A stretch of 64,000 nt of DNA from Methylocystis sp. (GTDB taxonomy: Bacteria; Pseudomonadota; Alphaproteobacteria; Rhizobiales; Beijerinckiaceae): assembly GCF_021731785.1 (NCBI RefSeq), contig NZ_JAKFWS010000083.1, forward strand, positions 1 to 64,000, given 5' to 3'. The notes beneath the pieces were generated by a model. It saw nothing but the letters and a program-made list of their open reading frames with translations, was not told the DNA's origin and ran no database searches. Position 1 is the stretch's first letter. Each line of letters begins with the position of its first letter. Below are positions 55,461 to 62,822 of the stretch, piece by piece. Made by a program: the position numbers and the translations under genes.

Positions 55461-56144
55461 TTATTTCGAGATGCTGTTGGCTTTGCGGGCGCCGCCCTTC
55501 TTATCGCGCGCCGCCTCAGCCTCTTCGCTCCCTTCGATGCCTTCACATTCCCGAGCCAACGCCGACTTGCGCTTTTTCGCGTAGGCGTCCCATTTTTTTG
55601 GCTCATACCGCTCGCCAGCGTCTTCGGCCACGCGTTTCCAGTCGACGCGCATACCCTTCTCGCGCGGCCAAATGGGGGGATCGTCGTCGCCCTCAAACGG
55701 CCCGACGCCGTTCCGGCGCATGAGGTCGCCCGCAATTTCAACGAACATCGTGGGCATGATCTGTTCGACCGTCCTCGCCGCCTCGATGGTGGCCCCAGCG
55801 TCACGGGCAGCCATTGCGGCAATCGCGCCGATATCGCGAACAAAACTCAGGGTCGCGAAGAGCACGCCCCGGTCGAATGGATTCTCACAATCACGAGCCG
55901 GTCGCAGCCAGCCCGGGCACTCCGGCTGCGCCGTCTCGCCCTTGAGCAAGCGAGCCGCGCGCACGGTTCCCTTGTCGGTTTCACGGTCGGACGGAATGAT
56001 AGCCCCAGAAATCCATTTGAGCGCTCGTTCGCGGTCAAGTTTTCCATCTGAACGCGTCGGCATGCCTTTGGTGCAGTATTGGTTGACCCTGACACGGGAA
56101 ATTCCGAGTTCGCGCGCCAATTCAGCTTTCGAGATTGTCGCCAT
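55461..56144 (-). CDS. Terminase small subunit-like (Nu1-type) DNA-binding protein
   Basis: A 227-residue protein whose first domain MATISKAELARELGISRVRVNQYCTKGMPTRSDGKLDRERALKWI is a winged helix-turn-helix like that of the lambda Nu1 packaging protein. A helical middle (FVRDIGAIAAMAARDAGATIEAARTVEQIMPTMFVEIAGDLM) and a charged tail (YAKKRKSALARECEGIEG) follow. No large terminase is next to it; if the element is a satellite, this protein could redirect a helper terminase. It could equally be a general regulator. Confidence 0.6.
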   Translation of the reverse strand: MATISKAELARELGISRVRVNQYCTKGMPTRSDGKLDRERALKWISGAIIPSDRETDKGTVRAARLLKGETAQPECPGWLRPARDCENPFDRGVLFATLSFVRDIGAIAAMAARDAGATIEAARTVEQIMPTMFVEIAGDLMRRNGVGPFEGDDDPPIWPREKGMRVDWKRVAEDAGERYEPKKWDAYAKKRKSALARECEGIEGSEEAEAARDKKGGARKANSISK

Positions 56145-56149
56145 CTATT

Positions 56150-56659
56150 TCACACTCCTGTTAAGTGAATTTTGGGGTTTACACCTAGTTTTCCCCCGAG
56201 GCCCCGCTTTACCCGTATTAGTTGCATCGCCGGGAGGACCCGCGGGGTATGGCTCGCCCTCTCTGCTTCGATCGATGCAACGAGGCGGGCGACGCGCGCG
56301 CCGGGCCAAAGGGCGCTGCATAGGCGCGCCGTCTGCAGCTCGTCTTCGCAGAGATGGACAACGAGCGTCGGCTTTTGCCGGGACAACTCCGCGATGAAAT
56401 CTCGTCGCAAGTCGTCGATTGGGTAGCCGGGGCCAGCGCGCCCCCAGGACGTGCGGCCGAACGCAAGAGCAATGCGACGTATGTCGTCTATGTATTCATA
56501 TACGAAGGCCACCGCCTCATCGTGAGCGACGCCGTCGAGGACCGCCATCTCTCCGAGCAGGTGCTCACGAAAACCGTTGATATGTGACGCGCGTTCCGCC
56601 TCATCCATAACAGCGAACGAAAAGGCCACCGCAACTCGCGAGGGAGCAAACTCAATCAT
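56150..56659 (-). CDS. Hypothetical element protein
   Basis: About 169 residues from ATG 56659: MIEFAPSRVAVAFSFAVMDEAERASHINGFREHLLGEMAVLDGVAHDEAVAFVYEYIDDIRRI and FIAELSRQKPTLVVHLCEDELQTARLCSALWPGARVARL. The longer ORF start would translate the GGGAC repeats and is rejected. The VVHLCEDELQTARLC stretch suggests an alpha/beta fold; no family recognised. It follows the GGGAC cluster on the same strand as the replication genes. Confidence 0.6.
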   Translation of the reverse strand: MIEFAPSRVAVAFSFAVMDEAERASHINGFREHLLGEMAVLDGVAHDEAVAFVYEYIDDIRRIALAFGRTSWGRAGPGYPIDDLRRDFIAELSRQKPTLVVHLCEDELQTARLCSALWPGARVARLVASIEAERASHTPRVLPAMQLIRVKRGLGGKLGVNPKIHLTGV

Positions 56660-56684
56660 TCCTCTACCCCTGATGAAGCCGGAC

Positions 56685-56800
56685 ATGCGGGACATGCGGG
56701 ACATTTCGGGACATTGTCCCGGCTTGTCCTGTCCCGCAAAATAGCTGCAAAGCGGGACGGGACGGGACACAACCCTTTAGGGGTGTCCCGGCGTGTCCCG
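56685..56800. repeat. Cluster of GGGAC motifs, possible iterons
   Basis: At least nine copies of GGGAC or its complement GTCCC in about 115 bases: plus-strand copies near 56689, 56698, 56708, 56754, 56759 and 56764; complements near 56716, 56731, 56785 and 56795. Some form direct repeats of 9-10 bp (CGGGACATG), others inverted pairs (GGGACATTGTCCC). It lies beside the RepA-like helicase gene and is a candidate origin or operator. Confidence 0.6.
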
Positions 56801-56822
56801 TTTGCGGATGCGCCCGAATGAT

Positions 56823-58052
56823 TTAGGGAACCCATAGAACACGCTCCCCATTTTTAGACGCGGCGAAGAGTCTCTTGGCGGCGAGAGCCGCTGCGATCGA
56901 TCTGTTGAAGGATTTGCGCTGGCGCTCGGCAAGTTTTTCTTCGTCTTCGTCCGGCCCTGCCTGTTCAGCAATTCCGGCGTAGTAGCGCTCGCGGACAACG
57001 CCATCGGCGACGGCCTTGACGAACGGCCCGTCTGCGAAGGGACGGAACATCTCGCCGGCTTCGTCGATTGACGCCGCGATGGTGTCCATCAGGAGCCGCT
57101 GTGACGCCGGGACAGTCTTAATCTTGGTGACGCTCTCGGCCTTGGGCGCGTCGGTCCATGCGACGACGGCGGAGCGGACGGGCTGGCCTTCCGGGTCGTC
57201 GCCGATATAGACGTCCGTGAGCTTGAAGCCGTAGGTCTCGCCGCACTCCATATCGCGCTGCTTCGTTACCTTCAGCGCGCCGATTGTCACCTCGATTTCG
57301 GTATCTGTAGCGGCGCGTAACAACGAATGGCCGCGAGCCCCACGCGCCGCATCCTTGCCGGTGTGGTGGACATAGGTAAAATGGGTGCCGGTCTCAGCCC
57401 GGATACGATCAGCGGCGAGGACGATACGCCCCATGTCGACGGGCGAATTTTCATCGCCGCCAGCGAGAGCGCGCGAGAGCGTGTCGACAACAACCCAAAC
57501 GCATTTCTCGCCGGTCTCGGCTTCTGCGTCGCGAACAAGCGCAAGCAACTCTTTCAGGTTCGCGTCATTGCTGCGCAGATCGATAGGAAACCGCACAAGC
57601 GCAAACAGCGGCGTCGGGGCGTCTTCCCCGTGCTCGGCCTCGTATCGCTTTTTCAATGCGGCGAGGCGGCGCATGATGCGCTTGCCGCCTTCGGCTGCGA
57701 CATAGACGACTAGGCCGCGTTTTGTCGCCTTGCCATTCCAAGGCTCTCCGGTTGCGACGGCCATCGCCATATCGAGAGTAACGAATGTTTTGCCGCTGTT
57801 GCTCTCGCCGTAGATGACCGATAGCGCGCCTTCGTCGAGCGTGTCGGCGATAAGAGGATTGCTTGGCTCAGACAGCGCCACGGCGCATGCGTGGATAAAC
57901 CATTCGAGACGCATCTTGCGAGACGGCCGCGCCGGTTCTTCGACATGAATGCGCTCGTCGTGCGTTGACTGTTCGCGCTCCGCGCCGTTGGCGGAGTCGC
58001 CAGGGGTGAAGCGGGCGACGATGCGCCCGCCCTTGTGTGGCTCTGGCGTCAT
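56823..58052 (-). CDS. RepA-like hexameric helicase / AAA_25 ATPase
   Basis: A 409-residue RecA-fold ATPase: Walker A YGESNSGKTFVTLDMAMAVA, VVYVAAEGGKRIMRRLAAL, Walker B CVWVVVDTLSRALAGGDENS and TYVHHTGKDAARGARGHSLLRAATDTEIEV, the pattern of RSF1010 RepA-type helicases. A C-terminal winged-helix-like region follows (ASQRLLMDTIAASIDEAGEM). It is probably the replicative helicase of the element. Its start overlaps the primase stop by 4 bases (ATGA). Confidence 0.88.
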   Translation of the reverse strand: MTPEPHKGGRIVARFTPGDSANGAEREQSTHDERIHVEEPARPSRKMRLEWFIHACAVALSEPSNPLIADTLDEGALSVIYGESNSGKTFVTLDMAMAVATGEPWNGKATKRGLVVYVAAEGGKRIMRRLAALKKRYEAEHGEDAPTPLFALVRFPIDLRSNDANLKELLALVRDAEAETGEKCVWVVVDTLSRALAGGDENSPVDMGRIVLAADRIRAETGTHFTYVHHTGKDAARGARGHSLLRAATDTEIEVTIGALKVTKQRDMECGETYGFKLTDVYIGDDPEGQPVRSAVVAWTDAPKAESVTKIKTVPASQRLLMDTIAASIDEAGEMFRPFADGPFVKAVADGVVRERYYAGIAEQAGPDEDEEKLAERQRKSFNRSIAAALAAKRLFAASKNGERVLWVP

Positions 58053-58996
58053 TGTCGTTTGTCCCGCAATAAGTCGTTGGCGTCTTTGAAGCCGTCAGGC
58101 GGCGTCCAAATCGCGACGTCATGCCCCGCGGCAGCCCAGCGCGGCCCGGCGTCTCGCCAGGCGGATTGCGACGCGCCTGCGTCATTCTCGCCGCTTATGG
58201 TGATGTGCCCCCAATGGAAGGGCGGCTCGAAAGTTCGGAACCGGCCCGCGCCGGCAAGCGCGACGCAGCCCTGAAATCCAAGCTTGCGCATGGCGAGCGC
58301 CGTCTCGACGCCTTCCGCGATCGTCGCCGTCGCTGAGTAGAAACTTTCCCAAATGCTGCTAACAAAGACGACGCTGTTGGCCATCGGGCCGAGTGTTTTG
58401 CGCTCAACCTTCTTTCCGTCGGCCGTAAGTCGGATGCGCTGCACGGCCAGGACGTGATGCGGGTCTTGCAGGAAGCATTGCTCCAGCGCGCCCATATCGT
58501 CCAAGTGGCTGCAAATCTTCATTACGAGATGGGGATCGCGCAGCGCGCAAATCAGCGCTGGCGCTTTCTCACGCCCGAAATGGCAAGCATGATGAAAGCG
58601 AATTGTGAGCGCGAGCGTATCGTCTATGACACCAGGCAAACCGCGCTCTCTGGCGAGATATTGCTCGGCGAGCGTCCCACGCGGGTCGCGCGATTCAAAG
58701 AATAAGTCACGCGCTCGCCGGCTATTGTCTTTGCTGGGCGCTTCGCGGATTTCTCGTTTTACAGAAGGCGTAATGCGGCGACGTTCTCGCGTTATGCCGA
58801 GCCGCGCGCGCACATGCTCTTTACATTCTCGCCAGTCGTCTCCTGAGAAGGAGTGGACGACGAGCCCGTCATCAGATTGGCGCGAGAGCGAGACGGCGAG
58901 GCTTCGATCATTGCGGCTATGTCCCGGTCCCGGCGCGAGAACGCGCCCGCCCGACACTTCGCCCCCAAGGGCGTGCGCGATCTGGCGGAGGTTCAC
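58049..58996 (-). CDS. Toprim-domain primase
   Basis: About 315 residues from GTG 58996, whose GTGA overlaps the previous gene's stop. The N-terminus VNLRQIAHALGGEVSGGRVLAPGPGHSRNDRSLAVSL resembles the zinc-free DNA-binding segment of phage/plasmid primases. The toprim part is near residue 215: ATIAEGVETALAMRKLGFQGCVALAGAGRF with the conserved Glu, and HITISGENDAGASQSAW in place of the usual DxD (here ENDA). It makes RNA primers for element replication, with the helicase downstream. Start alternative 59014. Confidence 0.85.
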   Translation of the reverse strand: MNLRQIAHALGGEVSGGRVLAPGPGHSRNDRSLAVSLSRQSDDGLVVHSFSGDDWRECKEHVRARLGITRERRRITPSVKREIREAPSKDNSRRARDLFFESRDPRGTLAEQYLARERGLPGVIDDTLALTIRFHHACHFGREKAPALICALRDPHLVMKICSHLDDMGALEQCFLQDPHHVLAVQRIRLTADGKKVERKTLGPMANSVVFVSSIWESFYSATATIAEGVETALAMRKLGFQGCVALAGAGRFRTFEPPFHWGHITISGENDAGASQSAWRDAGPRWAAAGHDVAIWTPPDGFKDANDLLRDKRQ

Positions 58997-59472
58997 GGCG
59001 CGCCACCTTTCCACGTTTCCGCGCCGTAGCGCGCAAGTAAGGCAGCCTCCGCCCTACCGTGATCCTTCTTTCGTTCGAACAAATCGGAGCGGGCCGGCCA
59101 TAGACGCAGCGCCAATGCGCGGCTCGTTTCTTTGTCTGAATTCAGCGCGAAATGTTTCTTCCACTTCGGCGGCGTGACGAGAATCGACGGAATGCTCAGC
59201 GCGCCGACAACGCCAAGCAGCGCGCCATATGCAGCGCCGAATTTGAACGTCGACGCGACGCCTTGCTTTGGCATTGCCGCAACGCGTTCAATAACCGCGA
59301 GGCCGGGTTGCATTTGCCTGATTCGAGAGGCGAGCGTTGCAACGTCGATCGCGCCGTCGACGGTCGGCATATCTTCCGCGGCGACAAGGTGAGGAGCGTC
59401 GACGAAATAAAAAGCGACCGCGCCGGAGAGGCCGGGATCAACGCCAAGAATGCACGAGGGAGTTGCTGTCAT
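58993..59472 (-). CDS. RuvC-like Holliday-junction nuclease
   Basis: A 159-residue RNase H-fold protein: CILGVDPGLSGAVAFYF carries the first catalytic Asp, MQPGLAVIERVAAMPKQGVASTFKFGAAYGALLGVV the Glu segment, and KKDHGRAEAALLARYG the C-terminal Asp/His pair expected for RuvC. This fits phage-encoded RuvC-like resolvases. The ORF track opens at 59817 across ssb; ATG 59472 with GGGGAG upstream is used. Part of the replication module. Confidence 0.85.
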   Translation of the reverse strand: MTATPSCILGVDPGLSGAVAFYFVDAPHLVAAEDMPTVDGAIDVATLASRIRQMQPGLAVIERVAAMPKQGVASTFKFGAAYGALLGVVGALSIPSILVTPPKWKKHFALNSDKETSRALALRLWPARSDLFERKKDHGRAEAALLARYGAETWKGGAP

Positions 59473-59483
59473 TATGCTCCCCT

Positions 59484-59894
59484 TCAGAACGGAATTTGGT
59501 CGTCGAGATCGGCGTCGACACGCGGACGGTCGTCGCGCATTCGATCGGGCGCGGCCCAGCTTTCGCGGGGCTTCTCGGCCTTTGGCTTGCGCTCGCGCGG
59601 CGCCGGTTTCAGCGGAAGAACGCTTTCCGCGAACAGCGTGAAGCCGACGCGCGTTTCGCCATCCTTGTCGTATGGCTCCGCCTTGAAGACGCCCTGCGCC
59701 GACACGGCGTCGCCGTCGCCAAGACGCATCAGCTCCGCGCCGGTGCTCTCGCTGAATATGAGCAGCTTCCACCATTGCGTGACGTCGCCGTCCTTCACGC
59801 GAATGGTCGCGCTCCAAAACGGTTTGCCAGCCTTCGAGATCCGCTGCTCGGGCGCGCGAAAGAGTGTTCCGGTAATGAGGGCGTGCACGGTCAC
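59484..59894 (-). CDS. ssb: Single-stranded DNA-binding protein
   Basis: A 136-residue OB-fold protein: MTVHALITGTLFRAPEQRISKAGKPFWSATIRVKDGDVTQWWKLLIFSESTGAELMRL, then a basic linker (KPAPRERKPKAEKPRE) and an acidic C-terminus VDADLDDQIPF, the tail through which SSB recruits replication partners. The start is GTG and overlaps the upstream gene by 4 bases. Shorter than the host SSB family, as in many phages. Confidence 0.9.
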   Translation of the reverse strand: MTVHALITGTLFRAPEQRISKAGKPFWSATIRVKDGDVTQWWKLLIFSESTGAELMRLGDGDAVSAQGVFKAEPYDKDGETRVGFTLFAESVLPLKPAPRERKPKAEKPRESWAAPDRMRDDRPRVDADLDDQIPF

Positions 59895-60025
59895 GGCTGC
59901 GCCTCCTCGAATGCGATGGCGGCGAGCACAGCGCCCAAAATCCCGGCGGGACGGCCCGCGCCGTCTCGCGTCAGTGAGGCGATGGTTTTGCCCGTGCGGC
60001 GGTTGGGGAGCGTCTCGCGTTTCAT
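59891..60025 (-). CDS. Small hypothetical protein, 44 residues
   Basis: MKRETLPNRRTGKTIASLTR, ending LGAVLAAIAFEEAQP. The longer ORF start (60106) lies inside the upstream gene. Both neighbours overlap it by 4 bases, which is the typical coupling in this operon and the main support. Basic start and hydrophobic end. Function unknown. Confidence 0.6.
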   Translation of the reverse strand: MKRETLPNRRTGKTIASLTRDGAGRPAGILGAVLAAIAFEEAQP

Positions 60026-60231
60026 CGCGCTGGCCTCCGCTCGAAGGCCAGATCGGCGAGAACGCGCGCCATTGCTGGCGGGAGCCGGAAGCGTCGCGCG
60101 ATCCAAGCGGCGCGCAACTGTTGAAATTCGATGGGCTGTGGGATAATCTCGAAACTGTCGACGCCCGCCAGGCTATGACAATTCCGAGTCCCGCCGATTC
60201 CCGTCGGCGGGCTCTCTCGTTTTGAGGCCAT
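60022..60231 (-). CDS. Small hypothetical protein, 69 residues
   Basis: MASKRESPPTGIGGTRNCHS, then FEIIPQPIEFQQLRAAWIARRFRLPPAMARVLADLAFERRPAR. The last half is an arginine-rich helical segment that might bind DNA (AWIARRFRLPPAMARVLADL looks like a helix-turn-helix half). Overlaps the next gene by 4 bases and follows the AlpA-like gene by 6. No family recognised. Confidence 0.6.
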   Translation of the reverse strand: MASKRESPPTGIGGTRNCHSLAGVDSFEIIPQPIEFQQLRAAWIARRFRLPPAMARVLADLAFERRPAR

Positions 60232-60237
60232 GGCGCG

Positions 60238-60465
60238 TCACGCTGCCCGCACGTCGGAAGTGGACTTCTGCGGCTCGCCGATCTTGCTCAGCGCCCACTC
60301 GTCAAGTTTGGCGGGCTCATAAAGCGCCGCGCCGAATCCCTTCCGGAACTCAGGGCCTCCACCTACGGAGGCCATCTTGGCGAGAGTCTTCTCGCTGCCG
60401 AAGCCGTATTTGTTCTTGAGATATTCGCCGGCGGCCTTGCGGCGAAGAAACGGCGCGGTGAGCAT
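60238..60465 (-). CDS. AlpA/HTH_17-like DNA-binding protein (possible excisionase)
   Basis: A 75-residue protein: MLTAPFLRRKAAGEYLKNKYGFGSEKTLAKMASVGGGPEFRKGFGAALYEPAKLDEWALSKI. This is the winged-helix layout of small AlpA/excisionase-type regulators, in which the wing contains GGGPxF..G....Y....LDEW. It begins the leftward replication operon and lies 0.8 kb from the integrase, so it may regulate excision or the operon. A GC hairpin lies just upstream (60476-60500). Confidence 0.7.
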   Translation of the reverse strand: MLTAPFLRRKAAGEYLKNKYGFGSEKTLAKMASVGGGPEFRKGFGAALYEPAKLDEWALSKIGEPQKSTSDVRAA

Positions 60466-60559
60466 GTGCTATTCCCGATCAACCGGCCCCGTCAGGCGGG
60501 GAATAGCCATGCAAGTTACTCATATTTTCGCGCTTGTGACGTGGTGCACAGATCGAATT

Positions 60560-60961
60560 TTAATCGCGCTCTCGCGCACCACGTCGCCGAGATGATGCGC
60601 GCTTTCGCGGTTGCAAAGGATTTCCCTTAATCGAGATGGTGCCCGTGGCCACGTCGAAACTGTAATGTTTCTTAGCGGCGTTCCAGGCAGATTTTACAGC
60701 TTCGGCCGTAATCTTCGGTCGTGGACTCTCTGGATCGTATTCGTTCAGGACATAAAGCGCGAAGCGAACAAAAGGCCCATCCGACTCCTCGGTCTTGGGA
60801 TTGGTGGACACCGCAGGCTTTCGTTTGAAATGCCTTTCGTAAATAGGCGCGAGCGAGAAGCCGATTTTGGAATGTGTCGCCTCCAGGTATTGCGCCAGCT
60901 TGTGCGCACTGCCCTTGACTGAAGACGCTTCATTTCTTGCCCAGTGAGCGAGCAAGCGCAA
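60560..60961 (-). CDS. Hypothetical protein next to the integrase
   Basis: About 133 residues from TTG 60961: LRLLAHWARNEASSVKGSAHKLAQYLEATHSKIGFSLAPIYERHFKRKPAVST, then FALYVLNEYDPESPRPKITAEAVKSAWNAAKKHYSFD. The frame stays open upstream (VDRDKLLTQ) without an ATG, so the start is uncertain. Charged, helical, probably soluble. It follows the 100-residue gene downstream of the integrase. Confidence 0.5.
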   Translation of the reverse strand: MRLLAHWARNEASSVKGSAHKLAQYLEATHSKIGFSLAPIYERHFKRKPAVSTNPKTEESDGPFVRFALYVLNEYDPESPRPKITAEAVKSAWNAAKKHYSFDVATGTISIKGNPLQPRKRASSRRRGARERD

Positions 60962-60966
60962 TTGAG

Positions 60967-61269
60967 TTAAGAGCTTGTCCCTATCAACGATGCAGAAATC
61001 GTCAGGAAATTTCTATAGCGCAGCGACTCCGTTTCAAACGAAGCGAGTATTCCCTCCGCATGACGCGCCAGCGCATCGAATTCCCTTTTCGTGTTTTTTT
61101 CCTGCGTCGGATAATCGCGCGCCGTAACATCGTTGCTTCGCAAGCCCTCAGCAAATCGGTCTAAATCGCGCCTCAAGTCATGCAATTTCAGGCAGTCTGG
61201 AGCGTTCCTGTGACCGACAGCCTCGACGAGTTTTCGGACTCTTTCCAGATCGTCCTCTTGCTGCGTCAT
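60967..61269 (-). CDS. Hypothetical protein coupled to the integrase
   Basis: A 100-residue protein: MTQQEDDLERVRKLVEAVGHRNAPDCLKLHDLRRDLDRFAEGLRSND, then EFDALARHAEGILASFETESLRYRNFL. Helical and charged. Its ATG overlaps the integrase stop by 4 bases, so it is made together with the recombinase and could be a directionality or stability factor (inference). No family recognised. Confidence 0.6.
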   Translation of the reverse strand: MTQQEDDLERVRKLVEAVGHRNAPDCLKLHDLRRDLDRFAEGLRSNDVTARDYPTQEKNTKREFDALARHAEGILASFETESLRYRNFLTISASLIGTSS

Positions 61270-62597
61270 CTGCCCCGCCGCTCCCTGTTTGCGCTGGGCA
61301 ACTCGACGACGTCGCCATCACTGCCCGTCATCGCTACCGAAATTCTGGCCGCGACTTTGTCCGCGGCTTCGACGAGCGCGCTATCCGGTCTGCGGATGTA
61401 ATGACGCGCGGTCACGCCGCGGCGGGCATGCCCCAGCATTTCGCCGATTGTCGCGTCGCCATAGCCTTCGTCCGCAGCCACGCTGGCGAACGTCCGGCGC
61501 AGCACTTGCGCCCGCGCATCATGCAGCCCGGCTGCGTCGAAAAGGTCCGCAAGCGCCGATTTAAGATCGGCGTGGCCGGTCCCGTCGCGATTCGGAAAAA
61601 CGAAGTCGCCATGCAGGCGCGGCAGCGCTCCCAAGAGCCCGATCGCTGCCTTGCCGATCGGGCGCATAGATTTTCCGGTCTTCGTCGACTCCAGCCGCAC
61701 GCATTGCGTTGCGACGTCTATTTCCCGCCAGCGCAAACCGCAGGCCTCATTGGCGCGCAGCCCCGTCAGTGCAATGAGCCGCAGAGCGGCGACTGGCATA
61801 GGGTTGTTGGTTTCATGCTCGCGCAGCGCGGCGCCGAGCTTGGCAAGCTCAGGAGCCGATAAGACGCGCTCGCTCGTTTGATCGGCGATCATCTCGACGC
61901 CGCGGGCCGGATTGGCTCCCTTCACAAGCCCGCGCTTGGCCGCCCATGTCCAGATGCCGCCGAATAGACCGACAGCGCGCTTCGCCGCCGGTGCGCCGCC
62001 GGTGACGCGCGCAACTCCCCGAGCCTTTGTCTTGATCGTCGTCGAGGTTTTTCCAGCGGCCACGTCGTCATAGAACCGCTGCAAGATATCCGTGCGGCCG
62101 GCCAATTCGTTCGCGACGCGCTTGCCGAGCAACGGGACGATATGGCGCGCGATGCGTCCTTCGTCGACGGCGAGCGTCGAATCGGCTTTGACACGCTTCT
62201 TATTGGTGACGACGAGCCCTGCCCTCGCCGCCTCAAGATAAAGGTCGCACACTTCAGCGATGGTCAGCGCCTCGCGCGCGACTTGGCGCGCAGACGAAGG
62301 GTCGCCGCCGTCCGCCACTTCGCCCAATAGGCGGCGCGCCTTGGTCCGCGCTTCGTCAGGCGTGAGCGTGCCGAGCTTCGCGAAGGCGTGACGCCTAGTC
62401 TGGCCCTGCGCAGTTCTGTATTGGATGATAAAGGACGCCGAGCCCGACGACTTCATGCGCAGGCCAAAGCCCTTCAGGGCGCCGTCCCAAATGAAAAGGT
62501 CGCGACCATCAGGGGATGGTTTAAGAGCGTCGATCAGGCGCTTTGTGATATTCGCCACGGCGGGAATACCAGGGTTGCGGTCGCGCCGGGGAAGCAT
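61266..62597 (-). CDS. int: Tyrosine recombinase (element integrase)
   Basis: A 443-residue phage-type integrase. The N-terminal DUF4102-like region is ITKRLIDALKPSPDGRDLFIWDGALKGFGLRMKSSGSASFIIQYR; a SAM-like core-binding domain follows; the catalytic domain holds the first Arg in LTGLRANEACGLRW, VLRRTFASVAADEGYGDATIGEMLGH with the second Arg and the box II His/Trp-position His, and the Tyr in VTARHYIRR. The HxxR histidine is replaced by Gln (QVLRR). Start codon 62597 lies inside the 20-bp repeat; GTG near 62558 is an alternative. Placed 127 bp from attR. Confidence 0.93.
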   Translation of the reverse strand: MLPRRDRNPGIPAVANITKRLIDALKPSPDGRDLFIWDGALKGFGLRMKSSGSASFIIQYRTAQGQTRRHAFAKLGTLTPDEARTKARRLLGEVADGGDPSSARQVAREALTIAEVCDLYLEAARAGLVVTNKKRVKADSTLAVDEGRIARHIVPLLGKRVANELAGRTDILQRFYDDVAAGKTSTTIKTKARGVARVTGGAPAAKRAVGLFGGIWTWAAKRGLVKGANPARGVEMIADQTSERVLSAPELAKLGAALREHETNNPMPVAALRLIALTGLRANEACGLRWREIDVATQCVRLESTKTGKSMRPIGKAAIGLLGALPRLHGDFVFPNRDGTGHADLKSALADLFDAAGLHDARAQVLRRTFASVAADEGYGDATIGEMLGHARRGVTARHYIRRPDSALVEAADKVAARISVAMTGSDGDVVELPSANRERRGR

Positions 62598-62607
62598 GGG
62601 GGAAGCA
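62588..62607. repeat. 20-bp sub-terminal repeat, right copy
   Basis: Identical to 46321-46340 (GGGGAAGCATGGGGGAAGCA), in the same orientation. It covers the putative integrase start codon. Two more GGGGAAG sites (62686-62693 and 62696-62703, 10 bp apart) lie between it and attR. Confidence 0.7.
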
Positions 62608-62723
62608 GCCGGCGGAAAGTGTGAGAAACAGAGCGTGAACGCTGGTAAAAGAGAAAAACATCAAAGTCAAGGACTTGGTAATTTCGGGGAAGCCCGGGGA
62701 AGTGGGTGGAAAGTGCGCCAAAA

Positions 62724-62772
62724 AACCTTGCCAAGGTTGGGGTCGAGGGTTCGAATCCCTTCGCCCGCTCCA
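62724..62772 (+). repeat. Right attachment site (attR), tRNA-Gly 3' fragment
   Basis: 49 bp identical to 46206-46254: the anticodon stem-loop, T-arm and acceptor 3' side of tRNA-Gly with CCA. The 5' half of the tRNA is absent, so this copy is not a functional tRNA. It marks the right end of the integrated element. Confidence 0.95.
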
Positions 62773-62822
62773 GTTCAAAGGGCTCCGCGAATTCGATCCC
62801 CACGTGCGGAGACCGGGGTGAG

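Larger units (their letters stand above)
46206..62772. mobile_element. 16.5-kb element integrated in tRNA-Gly
   Basis: Bounded by a 49-bp exact direct repeat of the tRNA-Gly 3' portion (46206-46254 and 62724-62772). The integrase lies beside the right copy and reads leftward. Content: cspA, XRE regulator, small-protein operon, ParB-like relics, tape-measure protein, terminase-small-subunit-like protein and a replication module. No recognisable capsid, portal, large terminase, tail fibre or lysis genes, so it is a decayed prophage or satellite-like element. Removing 16518 bp would leave a single tRNA and join the small membrane-protein gene to ispE. Confidence 0.9.
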
